This document shows positions 34,780 through 43,613 of a DNA stretch of 64,000 bases, piece by piece. The notes beneath the pieces were generated by a model. The model did not search any database. It saw nothing but the letters and a program-made list of their open reading frames with translations, and was not told the origin of the DNA. A program made the position numbers and the translations under genes. This DNA is from Kribbella kalugense (GTDB taxonomy: Bacteria > Actinomycetota > Actinomycetes > Propionibacteriales > Kribbellaceae): the NCBI RefSeq assembly GCF_004365875.1, contig NZ_SODF01000001.1, positions 3,348,001 to 3,412,000 of the forward strand, written 5' to 3'. Position 1 is the first letter of the stretch, and the number at the start of each line of letters is the position of its first letter.

Positions 34780-35721
34780 ATGAAGGCAGTGCGTTTCCAC
34801 GAGTACGGCACCCCAGAGGTCCTGCGCTACGAAGACGTAGACCAACCGGCCCCCGGCATCGGCGAGATCCGGATCCGGGTGGCCGCGACGTCGTTCAACC
34901 CGGTCGAGGGCAACATCCGCGCCGGTGTCATGCAGGGCCCCATCCCGATCCAGCTGCCGCACACCCCCGGCATCGACATCGCGGGCACGGTCGACGCGCT
35001 CGGCGAGGACGTGACCGGCTTCGACATCGGCGACCGGGTGATCGGCGCCCTGCCGCTGACCAGCACCGGCGCAGCCGCCGAGTACGTCATCGCGCCGGCC
35101 CGGCTTCTGGCGGCAGCCCCCACAAGCATCCCGCTGGTGGACGCCGCCGGACTACCGCTGGTCGGGCTCACCGCGTGGCAGGCGCTGTTCGACCACGCGA
35201 AGCTGACCACCGGCCAGCGGGTGCTGATCAACGGCGCGGGCGGCGTCGTCGGCGGCTACGCGGTGCAGCTGGCCAAGAACGCCGGCGGATACGTGATCGC
35301 CACCACCGGCCCGGGCAGCTCCGAGCAGGCCAAGACAGCCGGCGCCGACGAGATCCACGGCCCCGGGATCCCGGAGCTGTCCGAGCCGGTCGACGCCGTG
35401 CTCAACTTCGCCCCGATCACCCCGGAACAGATGGCCGCCCAGGCCGGCGTCATCCGGGACGGCGGCGTTCTGGTCAACACCACCGTGTGGATGCCAGCTG
35501 CGTCCGACGAGGCTCGCGGCGTACGGGGAATCAACCTCTTCTTCCGTCCCGACGCCGAACAGCTCGCCCAGCTGGTGACCCTGCTTGACGCCGGCAAGCT
35601 GCACCTCGGTGCGACCCGGCGGGTGCCGCTGGCCGGAGTGGCCCAGGTGCACGCCGAAGCCGCCACCGCCCCGATCAACGGCAAGATCGTCTTCGTCGCC
35701 CCCAGCGCCCCCCTCGACTAG
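34780..35721 (+). CDS. Zinc-independent MDR oxidoreductase (quinone reductase-like)
   Basis: A 313-residue medium-chain reductase: MKAVRFHEYGTPEVLRYEDV, NPVEGNIRAG, HTPGIDIAGTV, and the NADPH motif INGAGGVVGGYAVQLAK. Catalytic zinc ligands are absent, as in the quinone oxidoreductase subgroup. It probably reduces quinones or activated alkenes in the cytosol. It has two operator-like palindromes upstream and stands alone, following the regulators. Confidence 0.88.
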   Translation: MKAVRFHEYGTPEVLRYEDVDQPAPGIGEIRIRVAATSFNPVEGNIRAGVMQGPIPIQLPHTPGIDIAGTVDALGEDVTGFDIGDRVIGALPLTSTGAAAEYVIAPARLLAAAPTSIPLVDAAGLPLVGLTAWQALFDHAKLTTGQRVLINGAGGVVGGYAVQLAKNAGGYVIATTGPGSSEQAKTAGADEIHGPGIPELSEPVDAVLNFAPITPEQMAAQAGVIRDGGVLVNTTVWMPAASDEARGVRGINLFFRPDAEQLAQLVTLLDAGKLHLGATRRVPLAGVAQVHAEAATAPINGKIVFVAPSAPLD

Positions 35722-35871
35722 AGGAGGCACTCGGATCCCCACCCTGGGTGGTTCGAGGAGGAGGTGGTCGCGCCCGAGTTGCTGGCCCATGTCATCATCG
35801 CTGGTCGGGCAGGTCCCCGAAGTGGAGCACGCCGCCCATCCAGCCGGCGTCACCGAGGCACCCCGGACGAT

Positions 35872-36139
35872 TCACCCTTCAACAGGCAGCGGCTCCAGGA
35901 GCTCCGGCCCGTTGTTCTTCACGATGTTCACGGCCTTCGATACCGCGTACATGTCGAGACTGCTGTCGACCGGCGGCACCATCAGAGACCGCAGCTGGTC
36001 GACGTCGTGTTGCGGGGATCGTGTACGTCGGCACGACGCGATTCGGGTCGTCGTCGGGCAGCGACTTGTCGTACCAGACCTCGTACAAACCAGCCAGAGA
36101 CAGCGTCGAGCGATCCGAGGGCCGGATTCTCTGCACTAG
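35872..36139 (-). pseudogene. C-terminal remnant of a SRAP (SOS response-associated peptidase, YedK-like) gene
   Basis: Minus-strand reading gives LAGLYEVWYDKS and VVPTYTIPAT from about 36,120, and in another frame D-V-D-Q-L-R-S-L-M-V-P-P-V-D-S-S-L-D-M-Y then AVSKAVNIVKNNGPELLEPL and stop at 35,872. These are the conserved C-terminal blocks of SRAP proteins. The N-terminus with the catalytic Cys2 and the abasic-site pocket is missing, and a frameshift separates the two pieces. The flanking 35,722-35,871 and 36,140-36,224 hold nothing else recognisable. Confidence 0.65.
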
Positions 36140-36224
36140 TCAAGTTGCTGATCCACCTGGCTTCGCGTCGCACCGGAGGCCTGGGTTCCGTCAGGCTCTC
36201 GACGGCGGATCCCTCTGGCTGGGG

Positions 36225-36569
36225 CTAGCCCTGTTCCCGTCGCTGCTCGTTGATACGCAGAGCCTCGGCGAGCTGGTCCTCCAAGATGATGATCCGGCAC
36301 GCCGCCTCGAGCGCAGTGCCTTCGTCAACGAGCTCACGGGCCCGAGCGGCTAGACGCAACTGGTAGCGGGAGTAGCGGCGGTGGCCGCCGTCGGAGCGTT
36401 GCGGAGCGATCAGTTTCGCCTCGTCCAGGCTCCGCAAGAATCCCGGCGTCGTACCGAGCATCTCCGCAGCCCGCCCCATCGTGAAGGCCGGATAGTCGTC
36501 ATCGTCGAAACTGGCCGGCCTATCCGGGGTTGAACTCATCGGGGTCTCCATGTGCAGGTCTGGGTTCAT
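36225..36569 (-). CDS. MerR-like HTH regulator (short actinobacterial type)
   Basis: A 114-residue protein. The MerR winged helix is FTMGRAAEMLGTTPGFLRSLDEAKLIAPQR with HRRYSRYQL, then a single coiled helix (ARELVDEGTALEAACRIIILEDQLAEALRIN). There is no ligand domain. ATG 36,569 follows GGAGG by 4 nt; ATG 36,539 is an alternative. Proteins of this kind often accompany small heat- or cold-shock genes in actinobacteria, but no such gene is adjacent here. It is downstream of a strong hairpin at 36,586. Confidence 0.8.
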   Translation of the reverse strand: MNPDLHMETPMSSTPDRPASFDDDDYPAFTMGRAAEMLGTTPGFLRSLDEAKLIAPQRSDGGHRRYSRYQLRLAARARELVDEGTALEAACRIIILEDQLAEALRINEQRREQG

Positions 36570-36585
36570 CGAACCTCCATGCCGA

Positions 36586-36613
36586 GGGCCCCGGTGCCGA
36601 AGCACCGGGGCCC
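36586..36613. terminator. Perfect GC hairpin in front of the MerR-like gene
   Basis: A 12-bp stem GGGCCCCGGTGC / GCACCGGGGCCC with a CGAA tetraloop sits 17 bp before the MerR start on the minus strand. It may terminate a lost upstream gene or act in the mRNA leader. A second short hairpin (CCGGCC-GAAA-GGCCGG) lies at about 36,641. Confidence 0.55.
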
Positions 36614-37209
36614 AGGGGTTGTTGGATTGTCACCATCTACCGGCCGAAAGGCCGGCCTTGCATGTCCGCAGCGCGCCACGTGAAGGCCATCACTGCGGGG
36701 ATCGCTGAATGCGTAACCGAAGACCACCTTCCCATCCGATGGAACTACGGCACCCGCCCGGCAAAGTACAGGCACTGGCGGGCGATCCGACGGCGTAATC
36801 CGATCCCTTCTCTCTCGAACAACAACTACCGCTACTTCAACTACGAACTGCTACTTCCATCCGTCGAGACCGGAACCCTTCTCAACCACTGGCCCCAGTG
36901 CCCCTGACGGATCCTGGCGTGAAACCCGAGCCCCTTCACTGATCGGCCCGGCGGAGTCCGCCGTCATACCACTTCACAACCTTTGGACAGATCGATAGCT
37001 GTCCACGTCAGCTTCGCTGTTCTCCTCTGTCAACACGAGGAACGCTACACCCTCCACCTTGCAATGTCTAACCCCGCCACCATAGATATCTGCGGTTTCG
37101 TGGCCGGTCGGCTCGGACAGTGACCGAGGACCGCCTCGTGCGTTGATCTCCTTCGGTCCACAGTCGAGGTGACCTTCGGCCCTGGTTGGCCGGCGGGGCC
37201 TGTGCCAGC
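36614..37209. other. Stretch without a supported gene
   Basis: About 600 bp upstream of the MerR-like gene and of the deazaflavin reductase. A plus-strand frame of 80 codons (about 36,660-36,907) has low-complexity polar sequence, no ribosome-binding site and no resemblance I recognise. Promoters for both flanking genes should lie here. Confidence 0.45.
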
Positions 37210-37743
37210 GTGAGTTTCGTGAGCAGTCAGAGAAACGCTCGTGAGGCGAAGCGCCTCCACCGGTTCGACCGCTGGCTGTACCGTGGCGGGCACCCGAACG
37301 GCCTAGCGCGAACGATGAACCGAGTCTCGGCCATCCAATTCGCGACTGGCCTATTCGCGCGACGCAGCTGGGTCACCTTGGACGTACCCGGACGGCGCAC
37401 CGGCCGCCTCATCTCCTTCCCACTCGTCGTCGCGGACTACCAGGGCGAGCGTTATCTGGTATCGATGCTCGGAAAGAACGCGAACTGGGTGCGCAACGTC
37501 CACGCGGCCTGCGGGCGGGTGATCCTGCGCCACGGCCTGCGCGAGGCTGTCTACCTGGAAAGCGTCGAGGTCGACGCCCGCGCGCCCATTCTGCGCCGCT
37601 ACCTGGACTGCGCGCCCGGAGCACTGGCCCATGTGCCGGTCGACCGGCACGCCCCGCTTGCGGAGTTCGACCGGATCGCCGGGCAGTTCCCAGTCTTCCG
37701 TATCAGCGTCGCTCCGTCAGAACTGCCCGACCTCCACAGGTAG
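37210..37743 (+). CDS. Deazaflavin (F420)-dependent nitroreductase/oxidoreductase family protein
   Basis: About 177 residues of the Ddn-like split-barrel family. The core reads RRSWVTLDVPGRRTGRLISFPLVV, Y-Q-G-E-R-Y-L-V-S-M-L-G-K-N-A-N-W-V-R-N and the R-Y-L-D-C-A-P-G region with the P-V-F-R-I end, all typical. Members use reduced F420 or act as heme/quinone-binding homologues. GTG 37,210 or 37,219 are likelier starts than the TTG at 37,186. F420 use agrees with the LLM enzyme at 56,105. Confidence 0.8.
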   Translation: MSFVSSQRNAREAKRLHRFDRWLYRGGHPNGLARTMNRVSAIQFATGLFARRSWVTLDVPGRRTGRLISFPLVVADYQGERYLVSMLGKNANWVRNVHAACGRVILRHGLREAVYLESVEVDARAPILRRYLDCAPGALAHVPVDRHAPLAEFDRIAGQFPVFRISVAPSELPDLHR

Positions 37744-38049
37744 GCGACCTGCAGCAGCGCCCGCACTGATCGACTTGGCGACCCGCGGCCGGACCGTCGT
37801 CGCTCAACCCTGCCAACCTGGAGGGAATCCGAGTCCTCCGCGACGACCTCTTCCGGACCGTCCATCCGCCCAGCTCCCATCAGGAGATCGCGGAAACCCT
37901 GGCCGCACTGCGCGCCCTGACCCGCGTGGCCCTACGCCTCGAGCGCACACCTCAAGACGCGCGATGACGGTAGCGGCGCTGCCCGTATCGACCGCAGAGC
38001 AACACTGGAGACGTGGCCGCTCTGGCCGCTCAAACGAAGGAAGTGCACC
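37744..38049 (+). other. Intergenic stretch with a possible gene remnant
   Basis: From about 37,765 a reading with one frame change gives LIDLATRGRTVVA, then NLEGIRVLRDDLFRTV and [20 protein letters not shown] with a stop near 37,968. It resembles the C-terminal helices of some regulator but I cannot name it, and no start is visible. The remaining 80 bp lead into the slipin gene. Confidence 0.3.
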
Positions 38050-38898
38050 ATGACCCTGTTCCTGATCATTCTCGCCGTCGTGATCGTGATCGGACTGGCG
38101 TTGTCCGTCCGGATCGTCACGCAGTACGAGCTCGGGGTGCTCTTCCGGCTGGGCAAGGTCAAGGAGGTGAAGAACCCGGGGCTGACGCTGATCGTGCCGC
38201 TGGTGGACATCCTGCGGAAGGTGTCACTGCGGATCGTCACGATGCCGATCCAGTCACAGGGCATCATCACCAAGGACAACGTGAGCGTCGACGTTTCTGC
38301 TGTCGCTTACTACCGCGTCGTCGACGCGGTCAAGTCGGTCGTAGCGATCGAGAACGTCGAAGCCGCGATCAACCAGATCGCCCAGACCACGCTGCGCAAG
38401 GTTGTCGGTCAGCACACGCTGGACGAGACCCTGTCGGAGACCGACGTCATCAACGTCAACATCCGCGAGATCCTCGATGTGGCCACGGTCGAGTGGGGTG
38501 TCGTTGTGACTCTCGTCGAGTTGAAAGACATCCAGCTACCCGACAGCATGAAGCGCGCGATGGCTCGTCAGGCCGAGGCCGAGCGGGAGAAGCGCGCCAA
38601 GATCATCTCCGCAGAGGGCGAGGCCCTCGCGGCCGCCGCACTTGGAGACGCCTCCGACACCATGATGGCGCACCCGCTCGCATTGCAACTGCGCAACCTG
38701 CAAAGCCTGGTCGAGATCGGCGTCGACAAGAACACCACCGTCGTGTTCCCAGCGCCGCTGATGAGCACGATCGGCGAACTCGGCGCCTTCCTGAGCAGAG
38801 AAGCAGCGGCGGCCGTACCGGTCCCGAAGACGACGCCCGTCGCCGTACCGGTCCCGGAAGCCGCGACCAATGGCTCATCCGTCATCGCTGGAATGTAG
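38050..38898 (+). CDS. Slipin/SPFH (band 7) family membrane protein
   Basis: A 282-residue stomatin-like protein. A single N-terminal hydrophobic anchor ([18 protein letters not shown]) precedes the SPFH domain: [55 protein letters not shown], and the [32 protein letters not shown] helix. The tail is a Pro/Val/Ala-rich stretch with a repeated V-P-V-P motif. These proteins oligomerise in membrane microdomains. No NfeD partner gene is next to it. Confidence 0.9.
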   Translation: MTLFLIILAVVIVIGLALSVRIVTQYELGVLFRLGKVKEVKNPGLTLIVPLVDILRKVSLRIVTMPIQSQGIITKDNVSVDVSAVAYYRVVDAVKSVVAIENVEAAINQIAQTTLRKVVGQHTLDETLSETDVINVNIREILDVATVEWGVVVTLVELKDIQLPDSMKRAMARQAEAEREKRAKIISAEGEALAAAALGDASDTMMAHPLALQLRNLQSLVEIGVDKNTTVVFPAPLMSTIGELGAFLSREAAAAVPVPKTTPVAVPVPEAATNGSSVIAGM

Positions 38899-38957
38899 GC
38901 AGGTCGCGGACCGACCGAAGCGATGGCGGCGACTGTGGTCGTCAGCTTGGCTCAGGT

Positions 38958-39072
38958 AGATCCTAGGGACAGATCTCCACCTGGGTCGCCGAAGCCGACA
39001 CCAACGGTAAGCCCACCAAGCACAAGTCACAGGCAAGATTCCGTGACCATGACGGCCACCTCCGCCCGCTCT
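38958..39072 (+). repeat. 115-bp duplicate of the integrase fragment (copy of 25,846-25,960)
   Basis: The two segments align without gaps and differ at only a few positions. The copy encodes part of the integrase arm-binding domain (GQISTWVAEADTNG and onwards) and ends within 8 bp of the stop of the SDR at 39,080. The boundaries are sharp, so this is a recombination or insertion scar. Confidence 0.85.
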
Positions 39073-39079
39073 AAGAGCG

Positions 39080-39895
39080 TCAGCTCGGCATGCGGTTGAA
39101 TCTGCGGATGATGCGGTCGAAGATCCGGGCCGGCGCGATGCGGTGGAGCGCGCTGACGGTTCCGGCCGTCGAGCCGGCGGTGCGTCGCAGTTTCGGGTTC
39201 GGGTCGGTGGCCGCCGAGACGATTGTCTTGGCCACGACGGTGGGGTCGTCGCCGTTGCTCGTGTTTTTCGCCAGCACCTCCTCGTAGTTGCGCCGTCCCG
39301 CCTCGTAGAGCGGCAGCGGGGTGTCTGCCTGCACGCTATGGGCTCCGAACGGGGTGTTGATCGGGCCGGGCTCGACGAGCAGGATCCGGACGCCGTAGCC
39401 GCGGACCTCGTGGTCCAGCGACCCGGAGTAGCCCTCGATCGCGTGCTTGGTCGAGACGTAGAGGGCCATGAACGGGCTGGGGACGAACCCGCTGAGGGAG
39501 GAGACGTTGATGATGCGCCCGTGCCGCTCCGCGCGCATGTGTGGCAGGACCGCCTTGGTCATCCGCATGACGCCGTAGACGTTGATGTCGAAGATGTCTT
39601 GTGTCTGGGCGATGGAGAACTCTTCGGCTGCGCCGGTGGCGCCGACGCCGGCGTTGTTGACCAGGACGTCGATGTGCCCGAACCGGTCGATCACCTCCTT
39701 GACCACAGCGGCCACCGATTCGTCGTTGGTCACGTCGAGGTCGAGGTAGGTCACCCCGGCGGCTGCGGTGGATCGCGCGGTGTTGCGGCCGGTGCCGATC
39801 ACCTGGAAACCCGCGGTGGCGAGTGCGATCGCCGTCGCCTTGCCGATACCTGAGGACGCGCCTGTTACGAGCGCGACCTGCTGAGCTGCTGTCAT
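39080..39895 (-). CDS. Short-chain dehydrogenase/reductase
   Basis: A 271-residue SDR starting MTAAQQVALVTGASSGIGKA. It has G-T-G-R-N, LVNNAGVG, catalytic Ser in NVSSLSGF, a Y-V-S-T-K (YxxxK) motif and an extended C-terminus (EVLAKNTSNGDDPTVVAKTI). ATG 39,895 follows AGGAG; the longer frame to 40,585 runs across the divergent gene and is a shadow. It is divergent from the MDR gene at 40,091, with palindromes between. Confidence 0.88.
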   Translation of the reverse strand: MTAAQQVALVTGASSGIGKATAIALATAGFQVIGTGRNTARSTAAAGVTYLDLDVTNDESVAAVVKEVIDRFGHIDVLVNNAGVGATGAAEEFSIAQTQDIFDINVYGVMRMTKAVLPHMRAERHGRIINVSSLSGFVPSPFMALYVSTKHAIEGYSGSLDHEVRGYGVRILLVEPGPINTPFGAHSVQADTPLPLYEAGRRNYEEVLAKNTSNGDDPTVVAKTIVSAATDPNPKLRRTAGSTAGTVSALHRIAPARIFDRIIRRFNRMPS

Positions 39896-39994
39896 CACGG
39901 GCTCCTGAGGTTTAGATGCCGTTTCGGCAAGGGAAGGACCTTCCGACTGCCAATTAGTGACTGTACTCATAATTGAGGCTAGTTGACAAGATTT

Positions 39995-40008
39995 ATGAGT
40001 AGGCTCAT
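39995..40008. promoter_or_regulatory. Operator-like palindrome in the SDR/MDR divergent promoter
   Basis: ATGAG-TAGG-CTCAT, extended by TT and TA flanks, with a related CTCATAATTGAG at about 39,966-39,977. Both lie in an AT-rich stretch between the divergent starts. The likely ligand is the TetR protein encoded at 42,987, the last gene of the plus-strand operon. Confidence 0.5.
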
Positions 40009-40090
40009 TATTGACTGTGTTCGGGTTCGGCGCGCTGGTGAGACCTGAGCAAGCCAACAGAGCAGCGTCAGACCCAGGAGGAAGGTCGCC

Positions 40091-41086
40091 ATGCGAGCGT
40101 TCGTCGTCAGCAAGTACAAGGGGCCGCTGCAGGAAGCGGATGTCCCCGAGCCCGTGGTGGGCGAGCGCGACGTGCTCGTCCAGGTGCAGGCCGCCGGCCT
40201 CAACGTGTTGGACGAGAAGATCCGGTCGGGGGCGTTCAAGTCGTTCCTGCGGTACGAGTTGCCGCAGGTCATGGGCAACGATGTCGCGGGGACCGTGGTC
40301 GGCGTCGGCGCCAATGTCGCTGGGTTCGCAGTCGGCGACCACGTGTACGCCCGGCCGGACAAGGACCGGATCGGCACGTTCGCGGAACGCATCGCGGTGA
40401 TCGAGGACGATCTGGCGCTCAAGCCGGCGACGGTCACCTTCGAGGAGGCTGCCTCGCTGCCGCTGGTGGCCCTGACCGCATGGCAGGCGCTGGTCGAGAA
40501 GGGCAATGTTCGGCCCGGCCAGCGGGTGCTGATCCATGCCGGTGCCGGTGGCGTCGGTACTGTCGCGATCCAGCTCGCCAAGCACCTCGGCGCCACCGTC
40601 GCCACGACGGTCAGCGCGGGCAACGTCGACTTCGTCCGCGAGCTCGGCGCCGACACCGTCATCGACTATCGCAACCAGGACTTCGCACAGCTCCTGGACG
40701 GGTACGACCTCGTGCTGGACAGCCTCGGCGGGACAAACCTCGAGAAGTCCCTGCGGGTTCTACGGCCCGGCGGCAAGGCGATCGGCATTGCCGGACCGCC
40801 CGACCCAGCGTTCGCCGCAGAGGCAGGAATGAACCCGGTACTGCGCCTCGCGATCGCCGCACTCAGCCGAAAGATCCGCAGGCAGGCGAAGAAGCTCGGC
40901 GTGACGTACGAGTTCCTCTTCATGCGCGCCAGCGGCGACCAACTCCGCCAGATCACCGCCCTCGTCGACAGCGGCCTGCTGCGTCCCGTCGTCGGACACG
41001 TCTTCGACTTCGACCAGACCGTGGAGGCCGTGCAATCGCTTGGCAAGGGCGGCATCCGCGGCAAGGCCGTCATCACTCGGGCCTGA
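40091..41086 (+). CDS. Zinc-independent MDR oxidoreductase (reticulon-4-interacting/quinone reductase-like)
   Basis: A 331-residue reductase: MRAFVVSKYKGPLQEADVP, LNVLDEKIRSG, MGNDVAGTVVGVG, the NADPH motif HAGAGGVGTVAIQLAK, and TVIDYRNQDF. No structural or catalytic zinc ligands are evident. It follows a strong AGGAGGAAGG site and heads an operon with an alpha/beta hydrolase, an EthD-like protein and a TetR regulator. It probably detoxifies enones or quinones. Confidence 0.88.
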   Translation: MRAFVVSKYKGPLQEADVPEPVVGERDVLVQVQAAGLNVLDEKIRSGAFKSFLRYELPQVMGNDVAGTVVGVGANVAGFAVGDHVYARPDKDRIGTFAERIAVIEDDLALKPATVTFEEAASLPLVALTAWQALVEKGNVRPGQRVLIHAGAGGVGTVAIQLAKHLGATVATTVSAGNVDFVRELGADTVIDYRNQDFAQLLDGYDLVLDSLGGTNLEKSLRVLRPGGKAIGIAGPPDPAFAAEAGMNPVLRLAIAALSRKIRRQAKKLGVTYEFLFMRASGDQLRQITALVDSGLLRPVVGHVFDFDQTVEAVQSLGKGGIRGKAVITRA

Positions 41087-41130
41087 AAGCCCCTCTCACC
41101 ATCCACAAGACCAGAAAACAGGAGACCATC

Positions 41131-41997
41131 ATGAGCAACACCGAGACCTCGAACGAACCTGTCATTACTTCGTACGCGCATGCCCCGGCCCGCACCATCA
41201 CCGCCGGCGGCGTCACCTATGCCTACCGGGAGCTCGGGCCGAAGGGCGGTATCCCCGTCGTCTTCTTCGTGCACCTGGCCGCAACTCTGGACAACTGGGA
41301 CCCCCGGATCGTCGACCCCATCGCGCAGAATCGTCACGTCATCACCTTCGACAACCGCGGCGTCGGCGCCTCCAGCGGCAGCGTTCCTGGCGGCGTCGAG
41401 GAAATGGCCGGCGACGCCTACACCTTCATCAAAGCCCTCGGGTTCGACAAGATCGACATCTTCGCCTTCTCGCTGGGCGGCATGATCGCGCAGGATCTCG
41501 TGGTCAAACACCCCGAGCTTGTCCGCAAGCTCGTTCTGACCGGCACCGGACCCAGGGGCGGCAAGGACATCGACAAGGTCGTCGGCGTCACCTACTGGGA
41601 CATCCTGCGCGCGACCTTGACGCGGCAGGACCCGAAGGAGTTCCTGTTCTTCAACCGCAACGCCACCGGCAAGCCCGCTGCTCGCGCCTTCGTGCAGCGC
41701 CTGCAGGAGCGCACCGTCGACCGCGACGCCGACATCAAGGTGCGCGCGTTCCGCACCCAGCTGAAGGCGATCCAGAAGTTCGGGCGTTCGGCCCCGGCCG
41801 ATCTGTCGAAGCTCACGCAGCCCACCCTGATCGCGAACGGTGACAACGACCGGATGGTGCCCTCGGTCCTGTCCGAGGACCTGCACCGCCGCATCAACGA
41901 CTCGGAGCTGATCATCTACCCCGACTCCGGGCACGGCGGCATCTTCCAGTACCACCAGAAGTTCGCTCCGATCGCGGTCGAGTTCCTCGCCGGCTGA
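41131..41997 (+). CDS. Alpha/beta hydrolase
   Basis: A 288-residue serine hydrolase. The nucleophile elbow is AFSLGGM, the acid is in ANGDNDRMVP and the His is in DSGHGGIFQ, in the right order for the fold. The oxyanion region is VVFFVHLAATLDNWDP. The start MSNTETSNEP follows AGGAG, 44 bp after the MDR gene. Many relatives are esterases, epoxide hydrolases or haloperoxidases; substrate unknown. Confidence 0.88.
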   Translation: MSNTETSNEPVITSYAHAPARTITAGGVTYAYRELGPKGGIPVVFFVHLAATLDNWDPRIVDPIAQNRHVITFDNRGVGASSGSVPGGVEEMAGDAYTFIKALGFDKIDIFAFSLGGMIAQDLVVKHPELVRKLVLTGTGPRGGKDIDKVVGVTYWDILRATLTRQDPKEFLFFNRNATGKPAARAFVQRLQERTVDRDADIKVRAFRTQLKAIQKFGRSAPADLSKLTQPTLIANGDNDRMVPSVLSEDLHRRINDSELIIYPDSGHGGIFQYHQKFAPIAVEFLAG

Positions 41998-42023
41998 CCG
42001 CTCCCACCGACCGAACGCAGGCA

Positions 42024-42821
42024 ATGAACATGGCTACGAGCCATCCCTACGCGAAGAAGCCGTTCGTTTCATCGATCCCGCTGTGGATGCGCACCGACCA
42101 ACCGCGGGAGACGGGCATGGACTACTGGAAGGGTCCGCACTCCAAGATCATCTCCGCCACGCCAGGCTTCGAGGAATACCGCCAGATCCACCTGGCCGAG
42201 CACAACCCCGGGCTGTGGCCCGCGACCCGCGGCGTCGAGACCGCGATCCCGGACGACCGCCGGATCGACGGGGTCGCCGAGGTGACGTTCGGCTCCGTCC
42301 TGTCCCCGCTGCTGGGCCGCAAACAGACCAGGCTGGCGTTCCAGGACGAGGTGAACGTGTTCCGGCGCACTCTTCTGTACGCCGGACCGCCGAGCTCGGC
42401 GCGCTGGTACGCCGTCGCGCGGCCGGGCGAGAGCCCCGCTGCCCGAGCCCTGCTCTACCTGAGGCGAAGAGACGGAGTCCGCACCGGCGCGTTCCGCAAG
42501 CACGTCAACGAGCTCGCCCGCACGCTCGCCGGCGCTGGCGTGCTGAGGGAACTCAGGACCCAGGTCTTCATGCCCTGGAACGAGAAGCTCTGGGACACCC
42601 CGAACGTCGCGCACGACAACCCTGCCGACCAGCGGTTCCACGCCTCCCTTCTCCTGGGCTTCGCGGATCCTGCGGCGCGGGCGGCCTTCTTCCAAGGCCC
42701 CGAGGTCGCGAGCCTGTCAAACAGGTTGGCTCCGTTTGCCTCCGCCATTCACGCCTACGACGTCACCGACGCACTGACCTACGTGAAAGACGGCAAGGAG
42801 CTCCCGCACTACCAGCGATAA
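42024..42821 (+). CDS. EthD-like dimeric alpha-beta barrel protein (tentative)
   Basis: A 265-residue protein of which the N-terminal part (MDYWKGPHSKIISATPGFEEYRQIHLAEH, split here: MDYWKGPHSK, then PGFEEYRQIHL) resembles the EthD ferredoxin-like fold used in polyketide- and ether-degrading pathways. The second half (TGAFRKHVNELARTLAGAGVL and FHASLLLGFADPAARAAFF) looks like another copy of the same fold. It lies between an alpha/beta hydrolase and a TetR gene. Catalytic role is unclear; such proteins are often accessory. Confidence 0.6.
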   Translation: MNMATSHPYAKKPFVSSIPLWMRTDQPRETGMDYWKGPHSKIISATPGFEEYRQIHLAEHNPGLWPATRGVETAIPDDRRIDGVAEVTFGSVLSPLLGRKQTRLAFQDEVNVFRRTLLYAGPPSSARWYAVARPGESPAARALLYLRRRDGVRTGAFRKHVNELARTLAGAGVLRELRTQVFMPWNEKLWDTPNVAHDNPADQRFHASLLLGFADPAARAAFFQGPEVASLSNRLAPFASAIHAYDVTDALTYVKDGKELPHYQR

Positions 42822-42986
42822 CGCATCGCCCGCGCTGCGGTTCGCCCGCGGAGCAGATCAAGGCGGACCTCAGCGACCGTGTCGAGGCGCTCCACCCGGA
42901 GATCCGTGCCACCAGGACCGCCTTGCCGCCGTGAAAGAATGAGCGTCGGCAGATCCGAGTCCACTCAGCAACGAAGGGCGGCAGCC

Positions 42987-43613
42987 ATGCCCCTCGCCTC
43001 CAAGTCGCCCTCCAAGTCGCCCTCCCAGTCGCCCGGTCGACGCGAGCGGAACAAGCAGGACAAGCTCGACCGCATCACCGCAGCCGCCAGCGAGCTCTTC
43101 GCCGAGCGCGGCGTCGACGAGGTCACCACCCAGGAGATCGCCGACAAGGCCGACATCGGGGCGGGCACCCTGTTCCTCTACGCCAAGTCCAAGGGCGAAC
43201 TGCTCCTGCTCGTGCAGAACTCGACCTACGCCGACGCACTCCAACAGGGCACGTCAGCGGCCGAGAGCATCACAGACACCCTCGACGCCGTCATGGCGAT
43301 CGTCCGCCCCGTGGTGAAATGCAACCGCAAACAGGTCGACAACGGGCGGACCTACCTGCGGGAGATCGTCTTCGGCGACCCCGCCGAACCCCACCACCGC
43401 GACGCCCTCGACCTGACCATGCAAACCGAGGAAGCGATCGCCACCGTCCTACGGCGAGACGGGCGCACCAGCCCGCAGGACGCCGCGGCACGCGCGCACA
43501 TCGTCTCCGCGATCATGTTCATCAGCATGGCCGCCACCATCAACGCCGCCAAACCGGTCGACGACGTCGTGCAGGAGATCCGCGACCAGGTGCAGGTACT
43601 CCTGCCCGAATGA
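42987..43613 (+). CDS. TetR family transcriptional regulator with an SKSP-repeat leader
   Basis: About 208 residues. After a low-complexity start (three imperfect S-K/Q-S-P units encoded by 12-bp tandem repeats near 43,001-43,036), the HTH is RITAAASELFAERGVDEVTTQEIADKADIGAGTLFLYAKSKGELLLLV in two consecutive stretches. The rest is a helical ligand domain. ATG 42,987 is chosen; ATG 42,939 would add 16 residues. It ends the MDR-hydrolase-EthD operon and probably controls it. Confidence 0.85.
   Translation: MPLASKSPSKSPSQSPGRRERNKQDKLDRITAAASELFAERGVDEVTTQEIADKADIGAGTLFLYAKSKGELLLLVQNSTYADALQQGTSAAESITDTLDAVMAIVRPVVKCNRKQVDNGRTYLREIVFGDPAEPHHRDALDLTMQTEEAIATVLRRDGRTSPQDAAARAHIVSAIMFISMAATINAAKPVDDVVQEIRDQVQVLLPE

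Noticed and set aside
36660..36907. Plus-strand frame of about 80 codons upstream of the deazaflavin reductase
   Set aside because: No ribosome-binding site or recognisable domain; composition does not match neighbouring genes.
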